Shown: positions 62,981 to 64,000 of the stretch, one piece after another | How positions within the stretch are numbered: the stretch's first letter is position 1 | How the letters are laid out: each line of letters opens with the position of its first letter | Assembly: GCF_019430905.1 (NCBI RefSeq) | Contig: NZ_JAHYCA010000008.1 | Location: forward strand, 62,001-126,000 | From: Billgrantia antri | GTDB lineage: Bacteria > Pseudomonadota > Gammaproteobacteria > Pseudomonadales > Halomonadaceae | Reading direction: 5' to 3' | Length of the DNA stretch: 64,000 bases | Notes under the pieces: model-generated | Database searches by the model: none | Seen by the model: only the letters and a program-made list of their open reading frames with translations | What the model was told of the DNA's origin: nothing | Made by a program: the position numbers and the translations under genes

Positions 62981-63907
62981 TCAGCTGGCCTGATCGGGGG
63001 CGTCTTGTCTCTGGGCCTCGGCGGCATGCTGCCGCACCCGGAAGTCTCGCGGTGAGAGGCCGGTATTGCGCTTGAAGAAGCGGGTGAAGTAAGCCGGCTC
63101 GGAGAAGCCGAGGCTGTCGGCGATCTGGCTGATGGTCATGTTGGTGTAGGTGAGCTGGCGCTTGGCTTCCAGCAACAGGCGTTCGTGCAGCAATTGCAGC
63201 GCGCTGCGGTCCGCCAGGCGGCGGCACAGCGTGTTGAGGTGGGCGCTGCTCATGCCGAGCTGCTCGGCAAACCGCTCGATGCTGGGCTGCTGACGATACT
63301 GCGCCTCGATCAGCGCCTGGAAACTCGCCAGCCGTTCGTGTCCACGGTCGCGTTGGCGCAGGCCGGAGGGGGCGTGCGATTCGGCTTGCCGGGAGAGTTC
63401 GATTACCAGGGCCTGGACCTGGGACTCCAGCATGCGGTCGCGTCCCGGCGCGGGCTGACGGTATTCCGCATCGATCTGTTCGACCAGGGCGGCTAGGCGT
63501 TGGGCCTTTCGAGGCTGTTCGAGCAGGTGATAGTCGGCGTGCCGCAGCACGCTGGCCTGTTCTTCGAGGCGTTGGCCAAGCTGCTCGGCCAGCGGCTGCG
63601 CCAGGGTCACGATGTGGCCCTGGATATCCTGCGAGAAGCGAAAGCCGTGGATGGTCATCGCCGGGACCACGATCACCAGAGGACCATGAAGGGTGTGCTG
63701 CGTGCCTTCCAGCTCCAGTTCGACTCGGCCATTGGCGATGTGCAGTACGTGCACCAGGTCTGCGTGCCGGTGGGGGCGGATGTGCCAGTCGTGCAGCCGG
63801 CTGCGCTCGGGGATCGACTCGCAGTGCAGCAGGTCGGGTGTCGGCCAGTGACGGGTTTCGCCATAAAGCTTGAAAACGGGAACGGATGTCTCCGTTGGCT
63901 GGAACAT
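62981..63907 (-). CDS. pobR: AraC/XylS-family regulator, PobR-like
   Basis: This 308-residue protein has an N-terminal cupin effector domain with VFKLYGETRHWPTPDLLHCES and RSRLHDWHIRPHRHADLVHVL, a pattern I recognise from the AraC-type PobR of pseudomonads, and a C-terminal double helix-turn-helix (about 210-300: RFAEQLGMSSAHLNTLCRRL, ISQIADSLGFSEPAYFTRFFK). PobR activates pobA, which turns 4-hydroxybenzoate into protocatechuate. The ATG at 63907 follows GGAGGCG; a TTG at 63937 is less likely. The target would lie beyond the window edge on the plus strand. Confidence 0.7.
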   Translation of the reverse strand: MFQPTETSVPVFKLYGETRHWPTPDLLHCESIPERSRLHDWHIRPHRHADLVHVLHIANGRVELELEGTQHTLHGPLVIVVPAMTIHGFRFSQDIQGHIVTLAQPLAEQLGQRLEEQASVLRHADYHLLEQPRKAQRLAALVEQIDAEYRQPAPGRDRMLESQVQALVIELSRQAESHAPSGLRQRDRGHERLASFQALIEAQYRQQPSIERFAEQLGMSSAHLNTLCRRLADRSALQLLHERLLLEAKRQLTYTNMTISQIADSLGFSEPAYFTRFFKRNTGLSPRDFRVRQHAAEAQRQDAPDQAS

Positions 63908-64000
63908 GCTCGCCTCCTGCCTGGCGGGTACGACCAAAGTCGGCCGGAATGGCTTGAAAAGTCCAAGTGATAAAAAGGATATTGCCTTAAAGCGCTTCTC

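Overview
The window is a GC-rich chromosomal segment of a gammaproteobacterium. A Halomonas-like (Halomonadaceae) host is my inference, from glnE/aroQ and a napEFDABC operon beside ectopic aromatic-acid genes, and from a short intergenic sequence near 50.2 kb that I associate with Halomonas genomes. No tRNA, rRNA, CRISPR array or intact insertion sequence was seen.

Layout. 0-7.7 kb is housekeeping and respiration: the 3' two-thirds of glnE, aroQ, a small secreted protein, and the periplasmic nitrate reductase operon napEFDABC. 7.7-20.5 kb is a complete protocatechuate branch of the beta-ketoadipate pathway: an AEC carrier, pcaR (IclR), pcaB, a BKACE/DUF849 gene, pcaIJ, pcaF, a pcaD-pcaC fusion, an MFS carrier, pcaQ (LysR) and pcaHG. 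20.5-30.6 kb is a patchwork of acquired modules and gene remnants: HxlR/SDR/quinone oxidoreductase, a GST pseudogene and an intact GST, AT-rich small genes, LysR/GST/three-domain flavo-iron-sulfur protein, a lipoprotein, and 3' ends of broken genes. 30.6-40.8 kb holds LysR, benzoylformate decarboxylase, an orphan TRAP binding protein, an aromatic aldehyde dehydrogenase, MarR, feruloyl-CoA synthase, a LuxR-type regulator and a broken serine hydrolase. 40.9-51.9 kb holds a TRAP transporter, CoA-transferase, thiolase and porin on one strand, facing acyl-CoA dehydrogenase, SDR dehydrogenase and enoyl-CoA hydratase on the other. 52-55.8 kb is a NahR-like LysR divergent from salicylate hydroxylase and a BenE-type carrier. 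55.8-64 kb is vanAB with an orphan TRAP binding protein, VanR, a PcaR-box-controlled TRAP transporter and a PobR-like AraC regulator.

How it fits together. Ferulate-type acids can be CoA-activated (fcs), shortened by beta-oxidation enzymes, or pass through an aromatic aldehyde (aldehyde dehydrogenase) to vanillate. VanAB gives protocatechuate and the pca genes give succinyl-CoA and acetyl-CoA. Benzoylformate and salicylate modules feed neighbouring entry points.

The most notable signals are: (1) a family of operators, TTCG-N5-CGAA, shared by pcaR/pcaB, the BKACE gene, pcaI and a distant TRAP transporter, with a second, usually weaker, copy 19 bp away at three of the four; (2) a BKACE gene set between duplicated copies of the pcaB 3' end, terminator and operator; (3) three paralogous TRAP binding proteins, two of them orphans, each next to a different aromatic module, with only one matching membrane pair in the window; (4) VanR operators matching the Caulobacter site, one of them inside vanR; (5) a recurrent CGACTAAAGTC intergenic motif.
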